Source of the DNA: Tepidibacter mesophilus
GTDB taxonomy: Bacteria; Bacillota; Clostridia; Peptostreptococcales; Peptostreptococcaceae
DNA length: 64,000 nucleotides
NCBI RefSeq assembly: GCF_002724055.1
Contig: NZ_BDQY01000005.1
Span: 1-64,000 of the forward strand
Direction of reading: 5' to 3'
The notes below the pieces were generated by a model. It searched no databases. It had not been told where the DNA came from and saw only the letters and a program-made list of their open reading frames with translations. Of this stretch, positions 1 through 9,232 are shown piece after piece; the first letter of the stretch is position 1; every line of letters starts with the position of its first letter. A program made the translations under genes and the position numbers.

Positions 1-171
1 AAATGTTAGCTACTTTTGATTAATCTTTTACTATGAAACTTAGGTTGTATCGTTTAAATATCCGTTAAGAAACTTCGTTGTTTGACCGTAAGGGAGTTTA
101 AGAAGTTTTAGGATATTTAATAAGATATAATCTGTAGTTTTATTAAAAGATTAATTAAGTAGCGGTATTTC
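1..171. repeat. Long imperfect inverted repeat, possible structured RNA
   Basis: The two halves are complementary around a centre near base 86. GCTAC at 9-13 pairs with GTAGC at 159-163, TAATCTTTTA pairs with TAAAAGATTA, AAATATCC near 55-62 pairs with GGATATTT near 111-118, and AAACTTC near 70-76 pairs with GAAGTTT near 101-107. Pairing seems to run up to the window edge, so the element may begin outside. All three forward frames have stops within the first 25 bases, so this is not a coding tail. Two forward terminators lie downstream (265-300 and 313-342), so a plus-strand non-coding transcript is possible. The rod-like fold could also be a decayed palindromic element. I cannot assign a known RNA family. 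Confidence 0.45.
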
Positions 172-264
172 AATTATCTTCATTTTCGCTTAAACACCTT
201 TTTTAAGAAATTAAGCCCTAACTAGTACAATAAATCAACTTATCATTTATGATTATGGACAAAA

Positions 265-300
265 AAAGAGATGTTAATTACTTGAAATTAACATCTCTTT
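265..300 (+). terminator. Stem-loop terminator
   Basis: Perfect 15-bp arms (265-279 and 286-300) ending in AAAGAGATG/CATCTCTTT around a 6-base loop. The T stretch is short, so termination may be weak. It is the first of two tandem hairpins closing the non-coding region at the start of the window. Confidence 0.55.
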
Positions 301-312
301 GTCAACAGTCTG

Positions 313-342
313 AGAGGTCAGCTAAATAGCTGACCTCTTTTT
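313..342 (+). terminator. Rho-independent terminator
   Basis: GC-containing stem with AGAGGTCAGCT paired to AGCTGACCTCT, followed by a T-run at 338-342. The T-run is on the plus strand, so it serves a transcript coming from the left. The M20 gene approaching on the minus strand gets no T-run from this hairpin. Confidence 0.65.
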
Positions 343-356
343 CGTATACCCATAAA

Positions 357-1490
357 TTATATGATTTTCAAAACACCTTTATACTCTAACAATTCTACAT
401 ATGCATTTATACCATTTAACAGTACCTTCTCATCAAAGTTAAACTTTATATTGTGGAGTCCATTTACAAATTCTTTATCAGTATTTCTAGATCCCAACAT
501 AAAAAACAACCCTTTTACATGCTGTTGATAATACGAGAAATCCTCAGATATCATCAAAGGCTCTAGTATTTTTATATATTTATTATTAATAGCTTCTTTG
601 AATTCATTGAATAGTTCTTCATCATTGTTAACTGCTGGGTAGTCATCCTTTATATTGATATTTATATTACAGTTGAAAGATTTTTCAAATCCGCATGCAA
701 TATCACAAACTCTTTTCTTTATTTCGTCGTACACATCTTGCTTAAACGCCCTTATAGTACCTTCAAGTTTCACACTCTCAGCTATTATATTTCTTCTACT
801 TCCGCCCTCCATTTTTCCAATGCTTAAAACACCTGCATCTAGAGGTCTTATATTTCTAGATATTATACTTTGTATAGAGTTTACGAAATTTGCAGCTATG
901 ATTATTGAATCAATAGAGTTTTGAGGCATAGCTCCATGGCCTCCCTTTCCTATTATTTCAATATCTATTTCTCCTGTTTGAGCTAAAAAATGATTCGGTT
1001 TAACTCCAACAAATCCTTCTTCTATATCCGGAAATATATGAAGTCCATATATTTCATCAACTTTATATTTTTCTAAAATTCCTTCTTTTATTAAAGGAAG
1101 TGCTCCACCAGGAGATTCTTCTGCTGGTTGAAAAATAAAAACTATATCATCTAACAATTTATCTTTATTAATAGTTAAATACTCTATAAGACCCAAAAGT
1201 ATACTCATATGACCATCATGACCACAAAGATGCTTTATTTGTCCATCTATATTCAAAGCGTCCATATCTGCTCTAAATGCTATATTCTTTTTAGATTTTT
1301 TCCCTTTTATAATACCTACTACTGCGGTTTCTAGATATTCTTCATATTCTACTCCCAAAACATCTAGATATGTTTTTATATACTTAGATGTTTTATATTC
1401 CTTCATACCCAATTCTGCTAGGTTATTCAATTTATTTCTGTGATTATATACAATGTCTTTTAACACCCTAACGTCTGTTCTTATATCCAT
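357..1490 (-). CDS. dapL: M20-family amidohydrolase, probable N-acetyldiaminopimelate deacetylase
   Basis: This 377-residue M20D metallopeptidase-type amidohydrolase has the expected metal-site segments in order: FRADMDAL (about residue 72), CGHDGHMS (about 88), QPAEESPGG (about 120), GLHIFPD (about 148) and SEDFSYY (about 320). No signal peptide is seen, so it should be cytoplasmic. It is divergent from asd-dapA-dapB-dapH. Because that operon carries the acetylating enzyme DapH, a deacetylase releasing acetate from N-acetyl-LL-diaminopimelate is needed, and this gene fits in family, length and position. The start has a good ribosome site (AAAGGAGAT). The family also includes hippurate and indole-acetyl-amino-acid hydrolases, so the substrate rests on context. 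Confidence 0.75.
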   Translation of the reverse strand: MDIRTDVRVLKDIVYNHRNKLNNLAELGMKEYKTSKYIKTYLDVLGVEYEEYLETAVVGIIKGKKSKKNIAFRADMDALNIDGQIKHLCGHDGHMSILLGLIEYLTINKDKLLDDIVFIFQPAEESPGGALPLIKEGILEKYKVDEIYGLHIFPDIEEGFVGVKPNHFLAQTGEIDIEIIGKGGHGAMPQNSIDSIIIAANFVNSIQSIISRNIRPLDAGVLSIGKMEGGSRRNIIAESVKLEGTIRAFKQDVYDEIKKRVCDIACGFEKSFNCNININIKDDYPAVNNDEELFNEFKEAINNKYIKILEPLMISEDFSYYQQHVKGLFFMLGSRNTDKEFVNGLHNIKFNFDEKVLLNGINAYVELLEYKGVLKII

Positions 1491-1640
1491 TTATATCTCC
1501 TTTCAAAAAACAATTATCACAACATCATATTTTGTTGAATATATTTATATTGAATGGTACTATATATTAAATAAAGTATTTATTTTTGCTTCATTATAAA
1601 ATTTATAATATCATATATTTATGATAAAGGGGGTTTATCT

Positions 1641-2639
1641 ATGAAAAAAGTAAACGTTGCTATAGTTGGTGCAACAGGAATGGTAGGAAGAACATTTTTG
1701 GAAATTCTAAAAGAAAGAAATTTTCCTATAGAAAACCTGTATTTATTTGCATCAAAAAAATCAGCTGGAGATGTTATAACCTTTAATGAAAAAGACTACA
1801 TAATAGAAGAACTAACACAAAATTCTTTTGATAAAGATATAGATATAGCTTTATTCTCTGCTGGCGGAGAAATTAGTAAGACATTTGCTCCAATAGCTAA
1901 GGACAAAGGAGTTATAGTAGTAGACAATAGTAGCATGTGGAGAATGTATGACGATGTTCCTTTAGTTGTTCCAGAAGTTAATCCTGAAGATGTAAAAAAA
2001 CATAACGGTATAATAGCAAATCCAAACTGCTCTACTATTCAAGCAGTAGTACCTTTAAAAATTCTTCACGATAAATTCGGTATAAGAAGAATAGTATACT
2101 CAACATATCAAGCAGTTTCAGGATCTGGTGTTAAAGGTATATCCGATTTAAAAGAAGGTATTAAAGGAAATGAAAATAAATTATATCCTCATCCTATAGC
2201 TTATAATGCTTTACCTCATATAGATGTATTCCTAGATAATGGTTATACAAAAGAAGAAATGAAAATGATAGATGAAACTAAAAAAATATTAAATGATCAT
2301 ACTATAAAAATAACAGCTACAACTGTAAGAATACCAGTAATGTATTCTCATAGTGAATCTGTAAACATTGAATTCGAAAAAGAATTTGATATTAAAGAAG
2401 TATTTGATATTTTAAATGATGCAGATGGAGTTGTCGTTGTAGATGATCCTAAAAACAATGTATATCCACTTGCATTAGATGCTGCAGGAAAAGACGAGGT
2501 ATTTGTTGGAAGAATAAGAAGAGACTTTAGTTTAGATAATGGTATCAATATGTGGGTTGTTGCTGATAATATAAGAAAAGGAGCTGCAACTAACACAGTT
2601 CAAATAGCTGAACTTTTATTAAAATATAATTTAGTATAG
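1641..2639 (+). CDS. asd: Aspartate-semialdehyde dehydrogenase
   Basis: Catalyses NADPH-dependent reduction of aspartyl phosphate to aspartate semialdehyde, the branch point to lysine/diaminopimelate and threonine/methionine. The 332-aa protein opens with the nucleotide-binding loop [15 protein letters not shown]. Its catalytic cysteine is Cys130 in NPNCSTIQ, followed by the conserved SGSG segment, and length is typical. An AAAGGGGG ribosome site precedes the ATG. It is the first gene of asd-dapA-dapB-dapH; dapA follows within 15 bases, so the genes are almost certainly co-transcribed. Confidence 0.95.
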   Translation: MKKVNVAIVGATGMVGRTFLEILKERNFPIENLYLFASKKSAGDVITFNEKDYIIEELTQNSFDKDIDIALFSAGGEISKTFAPIAKDKGVIVVDNSSMWRMYDDVPLVVPEVNPEDVKKHNGIIANPNCSTIQAVVPLKILHDKFGIRRIVYSTYQAVSGSGVKGISDLKEGIKGNENKLYPHPIAYNALPHIDVFLDNGYTKEEMKMIDETKKILNDHTIKITATTVRIPVMYSHSESVNIEFEKEFDIKEVFDILNDADGVVVVDDPKNNVYPLALDAAGKDEVFVGRIRRDFSLDNGINMWVVADNIRKGAATNTVQIAELLLKYNLV

Positions 2640-2653
2640 AGAGGATGATTTTA

Positions 2654-3532
2654 ATGCTATTTAAAGGTTCTGGTGTTGCTTTAGTTACCCCATTTAAAAA
2701 TGGAAAAATAAACTTTGAAAAATTAGGAGAAATTATAGAATACCATATCAAAGAGGGAACAGATGCATTTATAGTATGTGGAACTACTGGTGAAGCATCT
2801 ACAATGACTGATGAAGAGCAAATAGAAACTATAAAATTTGTGATAGATAAAACAAATAAAAGAATACCAGTTATAGCAGGAACTGGTTCTAATAATACTG
2901 CACATTCTATACACCTTAGCCAAAAAGCTGAAGAATTAGGAGCAGATGGACTTTTAGTTATAACTCCTTATTACAATAAGTCTACTCAAAAAGGTCTTAT
3001 TTCTCACTTTAATGCTATAGCTGATGCTGTTAATATTCCTATAATAGTTTATAACGTTCCAGGAAGAACTGGAGTTAATATAAAACCTTCTACTCTAGCT
3101 CAAATAGCTAGGCATAAAAACATAGTAGCAGTTAAAGAAGCTAGTGGAGATATATCTCAAGTTGCTGAGATGGCAAGAGTTTGTCCTGATGGATTTGGAA
3201 TATACTCTGGAAATGATGATATGATTCTACCTCTATTATCTCTTGGAGGATGCGGTGTTATATCAGTTGTTGCTAATATATGTCCAAAAGATACTCACGA
3301 CTTAGTATACAAATATTTCGAAGGAGATATTGCGGGTTCTAGAAAACTTCAATTAGATATGAAACCTTTGATAGATTCATTATTTATAGAAGTAAATCCT
3401 ATTCCAGTTAAAACAGCTATGAATTTATTAGGATTTAACATGGGTGAACTTAGACTTCCACTTGTAGATATGGATGATTGCAATTTAAGCGTATTAAAGA
3501 AAGAATTAACAAACTACGGATTCAAATTATAG
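2654..3532 (+). CDS. dapA: 4-hydroxy-tetrahydrodipicolinate synthase
   Basis: Condenses pyruvate with aspartate semialdehyde, the first committed step of the diaminopimelate pathway. It has the GTTGEAST substrate loop, the catalytic tyrosine in YNVPGRTG and the Schiff-base lysine in [10 protein letters not shown] chose the ATG at 2654 rather than the upstream in-frame ATG at 2645. AGAGAGG lies at proper spacing from 2654, and numbering from there puts the active residues at Tyr133 and Lys161, as in characterised DapA proteins. The upstream ATG overlaps the ribosome site. The protein is 292 aa and cytoplasmic. It follows asd directly. Confidence 0.95.
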   Translation: MLFKGSGVALVTPFKNGKINFEKLGEIIEYHIKEGTDAFIVCGTTGEASTMTDEEQIETIKFVIDKTNKRIPVIAGTGSNNTAHSIHLSQKAEELGADGLLVITPYYNKSTQKGLISHFNAIADAVNIPIIVYNVPGRTGVNIKPSTLAQIARHKNIVAVKEASGDISQVAEMARVCPDGFGIYSGNDDMILPLLSLGGCGVISVVANICPKDTHDLVYKYFEGDIAGSRKLQLDMKPLIDSLFIEVNPIPVKTAMNLLGFNMGELRLPLVDMDDCNLSVLKKELTNYGFKL

Positions 3533-3598
3533 TTTTTTATCCAAAAGCTAAAAATTCACTTGGAGTACGAACTTCATCTGAATTAAGTTTTACTTTAT

Positions 3599-3632
3599 AA
3601 AATCCTATACTACATATGTGGTATAGGATTTT
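3599..3632 (+). terminator. Hairpin between dapA and dapB
   Basis: A 12-bp perfect stem (AAAATCCTATAC and its complement) followed by TTTTAAATAG. It lies in the 127-base dapA-dapB gap, inside what otherwise looks like one operon. It may be a partial terminator or an RNA-stability hairpin that lowers dapB and dapH expression. A second short imperfect hairpin sits just upstream, at about 3549-3586. Confidence 0.5.
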
Positions 3633-3659
3633 AAATAGCTTTATTATAGGAGGTGTAAC

Positions 3660-4406
3660 ATGATTAAAGTTATAGTTAATGGATGTCTTGGCAAAATGGG
3701 AAAAGTTTTGACAAAGTCTATATGCAATGATGACGCTTTTAAACTTGTAGCAGGTGTTTCTAGAGAAATTAATGAGACTACTGAATATAATGTATACCCT
3801 AACATACTAGATATTAATGAGAAAGCCGATGTTATAATAGATTTTTCTAATCCAACTACATTAAACGATATGCTATATTATTCTAAAAAAACTAAAACCC
3901 CGTTAGTTATAGCAACAACTGGGTATACTAATGAAGAACTCGATATGATAAGCGAGCACTCTAAAGAAGTTGCTGTATTTCATAGCTCAAATATGTCACT
4001 TGGAGTAAACTTACTTTTAAAACTTGTTGAAATATCAGCTAAAGCTCTAAATAATTTCGATATAGAAATAATTGAAAAACACCATAACAAAAAAGTTGAT
4101 GCTCCTAGCGGTACCGCTTTGATGCTTGCAAATGAAATTCAAGCTATTTTAGATAATGAATTTAACTTTGGTAGACATGGTAAAAATGCAAAGAGAAAAG
4201 AAAATGAGATAGGTATTCACGCAGTACGTGGTGGAACTATAGTTGGAGATCACAGTGTTATATTTGCAGGTAAAGATGAAATAGTAGAGTTGAATCATAT
4301 AGCCTTATCAAAAGAAATATTTGCTCAAGGATCTCTTCAAGCAGCTAAATTTATAATGAACAAAGAAAATGGATACTATAATATGAAAAACATAGTATCT
4401 TTATAA
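3660..4406 (+). CDS. dapB: 4-hydroxy-tetrahydrodipicolinate reductase
   Basis: Reduces the DapA product to tetrahydrodipicolinate with NAD(P)H. The 248-aa protein starts with the Rossmann glycine loop NGCLGKMGK and has the conserved ATTGYT segment. The substrate-binding block HHNKKVDAPSGTA (about residues 141-153) is diagnostic for DapB. An AGGAGGTG ribosome site precedes the ATG. It lies between dapA and dapH, 24 bases before dapH. Confidence 0.95.
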   Translation: MIKVIVNGCLGKMGKVLTKSICNDDAFKLVAGVSREINETTEYNVYPNILDINEKADVIIDFSNPTTLNDMLYYSKKTKTPLVIATTGYTNEELDMISEHSKEVAVFHSSNMSLGVNLLLKLVEISAKALNNFDIEIIEKHHNKKVDAPSGTALMLANEIQAILDNEFNFGRHGKNAKRKENEIGIHAVRGGTIVGDHSVIFAGKDEIVELNHIALSKEIFAQGSLQAAKFIMNKENGYYNMKNIVSL

Positions 4407-4430
4407 TAACACTTAGGAGGTAATTTACTA

Positions 4431-5138
4431 ATGATGAAATTAACAGACCCATATGAAATAGCAAAATTTATAAAGAATTCAACTAAGAAAACACCAGTTA
4501 AAGTATATTTAAACGGAACACTAAAAAATAAAGATTACGAGAACGTAAAAATATTTGGTAGTGATAATAGTTATATTTTAATAGGAGAGCAATCATCGAT
4601 TAAAGATATTTTAGATGATAATAAAGAAACCATAACAGATTATCACTTAGAATTCGATAGAAGAAATTCTGCTATACCTACTTATAACTATTTACATGAA
4701 GATGCTAGAATCGAACCAGGAGCTATTATAAGGGATATGGTTTCTATTGGGAAAAACGCAGTTATAATGATGGGCGCAGTTATCAATATAGGAGCTGAAA
4801 TCGGAGAAGGCTCTATGATAGATATGAACGCTGTTATAGGTGCACGAGGAACTATAGGTAAGAATGTACATCTTGGAGCTGGAGCTGTAGTTGCAGGTGT
4901 ACTTGAACCCCCTTCTGCTACACCCGTCATACTAGAAGATGATGTTCTTGTAGGCGCAAATGCTGTAATATTAGAAGGAGTTGTAGTTGGGAAAGGTGCT
5001 GTTGTAGCAGCAGGTGCTGTTGTAACTCAAAACGTACCCGAAGGGGCTGTTGTAGCTGGATCTCCTGCTAAGATTATAAAAATGAAAGATGAAAAAACTA
5101 AAGAAAAAACTAAACTTATGGAAGATTTGAGAGGATAA
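4431..5138 (+). CDS. dapH: Tetrahydrodipicolinate N-acetyltransferase
   Basis: Acetylates tetrahydrodipicolinate, placing this organism on the acetyl branch of diaminopimelate synthesis. The N-terminal 90 residues form the DapH-specific domain. Residues 90-210 are hexapeptide repeats of a left-handed beta-helix, with many [VI]-G-x-x-[AV] turns such as [16 protein letters not shown]. Length (235 aa) matches the Firmicute DapH family. It is last in the operon and followed by a strong terminator. Two consecutive ATG codons follow AGGAGG; the first is used here, and the second would shorten the protein by one residue. Confidence 0.93.
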   Translation: MMKLTDPYEIAKFIKNSTKKTPVKVYLNGTLKNKDYENVKIFGSDNSYILIGEQSSIKDILDDNKETITDYHLEFDRRNSAIPTYNYLHEDARIEPGAIIRDMVSIGKNAVIMMGAVINIGAEIGEGSMIDMNAVIGARGTIGKNVHLGAGAVVAGVLEPPSATPVILEDDVLVGANAVILEGVVVGKGAVVAAGAVVTQNVPEGAVVAGSPAKIIKMKDEKTKEKTKLMEDLRG

Positions 5139-5168
5139 AAAAAAGATGGCTAGTCAGCCATCTTTTTT
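5139..5168. terminator. Bidirectional terminator dapH / hpt
   Basis: AAAAAAGATGGCT pairs with AGCCATCTTTTTT around a four-base loop. A- and T-tracts on both sides let it end both the dap operon (+) and hpt (-). It begins at the dapH stop codon and touches the end of hpt. Confidence 0.85.
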
Positions 5169-5706
5169 ATCTATCTTGATCAGTTACATTAAATACATAT
5201 GGAACGTTTCTATAATAATCTCCATAGTTTAGTCCGTATCCAACTACGAATTTATCATCTATCTCAAATCCTACATAATTAGGAACTAAATCTACTTTTC
5301 TTCTAACTGGTTTATCTAATAATACACAACATTTAACACTTGCAGGATTTTTTTGTTTTAAATGATTCATAACAAAACTCATAGTAAGAGCCGAATCTGT
5401 GATATCATCAACTACTAAAACATCGTATCCAGAGATATCATCATTTATATCTGCAAGAACATTTATTTTCCCACTCGACTCTTCTGAATGCCCATAGCTA
5501 GATGTCGTCATAAATCCTAATTTAACTGGGATGTCTATCTTTCTCACAAGATCAGCAGTGAATATAAAGCTTCCTTTTAAAAGAGATATAACGAATAATT
5601 TCTTATCTTTATAATCCTCAGATATCTGCTTTCCAAGTTCAACAGTTCTTCTAGCTATATCTTCTTCAGAGCATAATGTTTCCCATACTTTAGTTTCTAT
5701 ATCCAT
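5167..5706 (-). CDS. hpt: Hypoxanthine phosphoribosyltransferase
   Basis: Purine salvage enzyme converting hypoxanthine or guanine plus PRPP to IMP or GMP. The 179-aa cytoplasmic protein has the PRPP-binding loop VLVVDDITDSALTM (about residues 96-109) and the LLKGSFIFTADL segment typical of HPRTs. An AGGAGG ribosome site is seven bases before the ATG. The gene is monocistronic, convergent with dapH and sharing its terminator. The PRPP loop reads DSAL where many family members have DSGL, a conservative change. Confidence 0.93.
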   Translation of the reverse strand: MDIETKVWETLCSEEDIARRTVELGKQISEDYKDKKLFVISLLKGSFIFTADLVRKIDIPVKLGFMTTSSYGHSEESSGKINVLADINDDISGYDVLVVDDITDSALTMSFVMNHLKQKNPASVKCCVLLDKPVRRKVDLVPNYVGFEIDDKFVVGYGLNYGDYYRNVPYVFNVTDQDR

Positions 5707-5781
5707 TTATAATAAACCTCCTAGAGTAATTGTATTTTAAACTCTATTTTAATTAAAAAGTAGATTTTTGTCAACATTACT

Positions 5782-7068
5782 TTAGTTGTTATTCATACCA
5801 TCCATAACTTTTATTATAACCTCATCTGTTATAGTCATTCCTTGTGCACTAACTTTTCCTAAATTTCTTATACTTTCTTCAACTTTATTTCCCACTATTC
5901 CATTAAGAGCCGGTACTATACAGTTATATTTTGCTATTACAGCACTTTGTACAGCAGCAGATGCAGCAGATGCAAGTTTTAGTGCACATCCAGCCTTTGC
6001 ACCATCACATATCATACCACTTAAGTTTGCAATCATATTTTCAATGGCTCCATCTATTTGCTCATAAGTTCCATCCATAAGCCAAGTTATAGCTGCTGCT
6101 GAACCTGTTGATGCTGCTACTCCACATCCACAAACAGCAGATAATCTTCCTGTATAATTCTTTATATAGCCTGTAACTAAATGACTTATAGCTAATGCTT
6201 TTGATAATTTTTCTTTTGTTTGAGGATACATTTCATTATAAGCAGCTATTGGAAGTATAGCTGTAAGTCCATGATTTCCACTTCCATTAGAACTCATAAC
6301 AGGCTTATTGACTCCGCTCATTCTAGCATCAGAGGCTGCTGCTGTTAACATCATAGCTTTGTTCATAAGGTCATCTGAAAGCATTTTATCATCCATAGCT
6401 TTCTTTATTCCATATCCTACACCAATACCAACCTTATTATCTATAGCAACGTTTGCCATATCTAGATTCATATCTATTCCTTCTAATAAAAATTCTAAAT
6501 CAGATTCATCCATTTTTTCTATTTCTTGAATCAATTCTTTGATTGTAAGTTTAGCTGTTGGGCTATCAACATGTGTATATTCTACATCTAAGCTTATCTC
6601 TCCATTCAATATTACAGAATCATTCTTTTGAATATGAACAAAGTTATCATGCTTAGTCATTATTATAGTCTTTGACGTATTCTCTTTTCCTTTTAAGTTA
6701 ACTTCTATGTAAACCTTTTCAGTAGTTTCTATAGGTGATATTTTAACCATATTTTGGTCCATGAATTTTTCTGATAAAACAACTTCTTCTTCTCCTAATT
6801 TTTCTAATACTCTAAGTCCGAGTTCAGAATCCCCTCCATTAAGTCCCATAGAAGCTGCTATTTTAAGACCTAATCTCGTTGTTCCAGGTATTCCAACACA
6901 CATACCATTTTTATATACATTAGGGCTTACAAATATATTACATTCAACTATTTCTTCTCCTAATAATTCCTTAGCTTTAGCACAAGCTAGTGCTACTGCA
7001 ACTGGCTCTGTACATCCTAAAGCTGGCTTTACTTCTGCTTTTAACATATCTACAAGTATTTTTTTCAT
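5782..7068 (-). CDS. cdsB: L-cysteine desulfidase (CyuA/UPF0597 family)
   Basis: Breaks L-cysteine down to pyruvate, ammonia and sulfide. The 428-aa protein carries the family's iron-sulfur/catalytic cysteines: ALGCTEP (Cys19) near the start, CGCGVAASTGSA in the C-terminal half, and MICDGAKAGCALK. Its relationship to the L-serine dehydratase alpha subunit is visible in the CDGAK block. Immediately upstream are a -24/-12 promoter and the gene for an AAA+ activator. The same pair in Clostridioides difficile is cdsB-cdsR, also near its prd locus, and this guides the name. A serine or other amino-acid lyase activity is possible; family assignment is firm. Confidence 0.88.
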   Translation of the reverse strand: MKKILVDMLKAEVKPALGCTEPVAVALACAKAKELLGEEIVECNIFVSPNVYKNGMCVGIPGTTRLGLKIAASMGLNGGDSELGLRVLEKLGEEEVVLSEKFMDQNMVKISPIETTEKVYIEVNLKGKENTSKTIIMTKHDNFVHIQKNDSVILNGEISLDVEYTHVDSPTAKLTIKELIQEIEKMDESDLEFLLEGIDMNLDMANVAIDNKVGIGVGYGIKKAMDDKMLSDDLMNKAMMLTAAASDARMSGVNKPVMSSNGSGNHGLTAILPIAAYNEMYPQTKEKLSKALAISHLVTGYIKNYTGRLSAVCGCGVAASTGSAAAITWLMDGTYEQIDGAIENMIANLSGMICDGAKAGCALKLASAASAAVQSAVIAKYNCIVPALNGIVGNKVEESIRNLGKVSAQGMTITDEVIIKVMDGMNNN

Positions 7069-7106
7069 TTTAAAACCCCCAATTCAATTTTATATCATTT
7101 ATATAT

Positions 7107-7123
7107 AGCACAAACTATGCCAA
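7107..7123 (-). promoter_or_regulatory. Sigma-54 (-24/-12) promoter of cdsB
   Basis: The minus strand reads TTGGCATAGTTTGTGCT. The invariant GG and GC are separated by exactly 10 bases, as RpoN promoters need. It lies about 38 bases upstream of the cdsB start. With a sigma-54 activator gene next door, CdsR control is likely. Confidence 0.85.
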
Positions 7124-7204
7124 CTTTTAAAAACCAGTTTTCCCAATACTTGTAGTTTATTATTTATCAATTTCATAGTTTATAAATCCCTGTTTGTATC
7201 TTTT

Positions 7205-7262
7205 TGAAATAAAATAATCTCAAATTGAGACTTACGTCTCAATTTGAGATTATTTTATTTCA
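7205..7262 (-). terminator. 27-bp perfect inverted repeat at the cdsR 3' end
   Basis: Two perfect 27-base arms (7205-7231 and 7236-7262) surround a 4-base loop. The arms include the cdsR stop codon and the core AATCTCAAATTGAGAC. It can act as the cdsR terminator. It also lies about 80-155 bases upstream of the cdsB -24/-12 promoter, the usual range for a sigma-54 activator site, so it may be the CdsR binding site too. Confidence 0.7.
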
Positions 7263-9019
7263 TATTCTTTCATTTTTCTATAAAGTGTTGCTCTAGATAT
7301 CCCAAGAGCCTCACAAGCTCTTTCTTTGTCTTTCTTGTAGTCTTTAAACTTATGCAAAGCTTTAATTATTTCTTGTTTTTCTACTTCTTTAAGAGTAGTT
7401 ATATCATCATTCATATCATATTTAAATTTTTTATTTTTCTTTATTATTTTTTGGGGTAAATTTTCATATTTTATAGTAGCTGAATCTGACATGTTTATAC
7501 TGTACTCTATTACATTTTGAAGTTGTCTAACATTCCCTGGCCACGGGTAGTCCAATATTTTTCTTATTGCATCTTCTTCTATTTCATTTATATTTTTATT
7601 TAATTTTTTAGAATAATCTTTAATTATATTATCTACAAGTAGTACTATATCTTCTTTTCTATCTCTTAAGGGAGGTATATATATAGGGATAACATTTAAT
7701 CTATAATATAAATCTTCCCTAAATTCACCTTTTTCAACCATCTTTTCTAAATCTCTATTTGTTGCAGCTATTATTCTAACGTCAACTTGTATATTTATTT
7801 TTCCTCCTATTTTTTCAACTTCTCTTTCCTGTAATACTCTAAGTAGCTTTCCCTGTAAATGTATACTCATATCTCCTATTTCATCAAGGAATATAGTTCC
7901 TCTATTAGCAAGTTCAAATTTTCCTACTTTACCTCCCTTTTTAGCCCCCGTAAATGCACCTTCTTCATATCCAAACAATTCACTCTCAAGTAGATTATCA
8001 GGGATTGCAGCACAGTTAATAGCTATAAATGAATGCTTACATCTACTACTATTATTGTGTATAGCCCTTGCAAACAACTCTTTTCCTGTACCACTTTCTC
8101 CAGTTATTAATACAGTAGATGATGTTTTTGATGCAACTCTAGCTTCATTCTTGACATTTTCCATAGACAAACTATCTCCTATTATGTTATTAAACCCTAT
8201 ATTATAGTTTGTCCCAGTTATTTCGTTAAAATTTTCTATAGCTGAAGAGTTATCTATAAAGTCAAATACATATCCTTTTATATCTCCATCTATTATTATT
8301 TTATTCGTATTGTATATACCTCTTAACGTATAATAGTTCTTTTTATAAGTGAATGATGTGCTTTTATACCTTTTTTCTACAGTTTTTATTTCATTTTTAT
8401 TTATGAATTTAAGTATATCAAATATATTATTTTTATCTATTTTATCATCTAGTTTAAATATATTTTTGAATTTATCATTGTATTTATCTATGTTTCCATA
8501 AACATCGGTGGATACTACTGCCTTATCCATATTATTGAGAAGCATCTCTAATCTCTTTGCTTGTATTTTTATTTCATAAGACTTATTCTCTACCTTTATC
8601 TTACTTGATATTAAATCTGCCATTTTTGTTAAAAAACTCATCAATTGACTTTTGTTATTTTTTATATTATCACTTTGTTCTTGAGTAAATGCTATAAGAC
8701 CTATAACTCCGTATATTTTTTCTTCTAATTCTATAGGACAGCATACCTCTGCAAATTCTTTACATTGATTTTTATCCTTACACATTTTGCATATTTTATC
8801 TTCTCTTGGATTTTCGATTATAAAACTTTCACCTGTATCTAGAGAATTCTTAAATGCAGAGTACAAACTTATCTTCTCTCCGATTTTATTCGCATACTTT
8901 CCAGTTCCTGCAATTCTTATCAAATTTTGATCAACTATAGTAACATCTACATTCAACACAGAAGATATAACATCTGCTGTATTTTTTATATCTTCTTTTA
9001 TAAGCATTAAATCAACCAT
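7250..9019 (-). CDS. cdsR: Sigma-54-dependent activator of cysteine catabolism
   Basis: A 589-aa enhancer-binding protein. Residues 1-130 are a sensor-like domain with a cysteine cluster (Cys77, 80, 86, 93, 94; C-x2-C-x5-C-x6-CC) that could bind metal or sense sulfur compounds. A PAS-like linker is at about 150-260. The AAA+ domain follows, with Walker A GESGTGKE, the sigma-54 contact loop GAFTGA and Walker B FLDEIGD. The end is a Fis-type helix-turn-helix ([16 protein letters not shown]). It sits directly upstream of cdsB, whose promoter is -24/-12. Its start is one base from the stop of a 47-aa gene, suggesting translational coupling; an internal ATG four codons in is an alternative start. 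The specific ligand is inferred from synteny. Confidence 0.85.
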   Translation of the reverse strand: MVDLMLIKEDIKNTADVISSVLNVDVTIVDQNLIRIAGTGKYANKIGEKISLYSAFKNSLDTGESFIIENPREDKICKMCKDKNQCKEFAEVCCPIELEEKIYGVIGLIAFTQEQSDNIKNNKSQLMSFLTKMADLISSKIKVENKSYEIKIQAKRLEMLLNNMDKAVVSTDVYGNIDKYNDKFKNIFKLDDKIDKNNIFDILKFINKNEIKTVEKRYKSTSFTYKKNYYTLRGIYNTNKIIIDGDIKGYVFDFIDNSSAIENFNEITGTNYNIGFNNIIGDSLSMENVKNEARVASKTSSTVLITGESGTGKELFARAIHNNSSRCKHSFIAINCAAIPDNLLESELFGYEEGAFTGAKKGGKVGKFELANRGTIFLDEIGDMSIHLQGKLLRVLQEREVEKIGGKINIQVDVRIIAATNRDLEKMVEKGEFREDLYYRLNVIPIYIPPLRDRKEDIVLLVDNIIKDYSKKLNKNINEIEEDAIRKILDYPWPGNVRQLQNVIEYSINMSDSATIKYENLPQKIIKKNKKFKYDMNDDITTLKEVEKQEIIKALHKFKDYKKDKERACEALGISRATLYRKMKEYEIK

Positions 9020-9020
9020 A

Positions 9021-9164
9021 TTATAACCTGTCTTTCATTCTAAGTTGTACCAATACTTCTTTTATATCTCTTAGCAAAATAATAATTTTATTTATAGAGT
9101 ACTGAATAGACATAAGTATAATAATAACTATCATCCAAACTATAGGTTCATAATAAATTTTCAT
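9021..9164 (-). CDS. 47-aa membrane peptide coupled to cdsR
   Basis: A short gene reading [19 protein letters not shown] at its start, continuing with an amphipathic, basic tail that ends [11 protein letters not shown]. The ribosome site AAAGGAGG is strong, six bases before the ATG. One hydrophobic segment covers about residues 8-20, so it is probably a single-pass membrane peptide with a cytoplasmic tail. Its TAA is one base from the cdsR ATG, a classic coupling arrangement. I recognise no family. It may be a membrane partner of CdsR or only a leader for its translation. Frame integrity, ribosome site and spacing support it as real. Confidence 0.65.
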   Translation of the reverse strand: MKIYYEPIVWMIVIIILMSIQYSINKIIILLRDIKEVLVQLRMKDRL

Positions 9165-9208
9165 TTTTTCCTCCTTTTTAGAAAAAAATTCGCTTCATCT
9201 TAGAGAAA

Positions 9209-9232
9209 AAAGACTAGGTGACCCTAGTCTTT
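9209..9232 (-). terminator. Terminator of the methyltransferase gene
   Basis: AAAGACTAGG pairs with CCTAGTCTTT around GTGA/TCAC, followed on the minus strand by TTTTTTCTC. It overlaps the stop codon of the gene ending at 9231 and separates it from the 47-aa gene and cdsR. Confidence 0.8.

Noticed and set aside
1-171. 6S RNA or another named housekeeping RNA
   Set aside because: The rod-like fold is suggestive, but no large central bubble or family sequence could be identified; left unnamed.
655-924. Reading frames antisense to the M20 gene and to other well-supported genes (for example 5786-6067, 45270-45680, 57584-57973)
   Set aside because: They lie wholly opposite genes with strong family motifs, lack ribosome sites, and show the hydrophobic or Ser/Ile-rich composition of antisense frames in AT-rich DNA.
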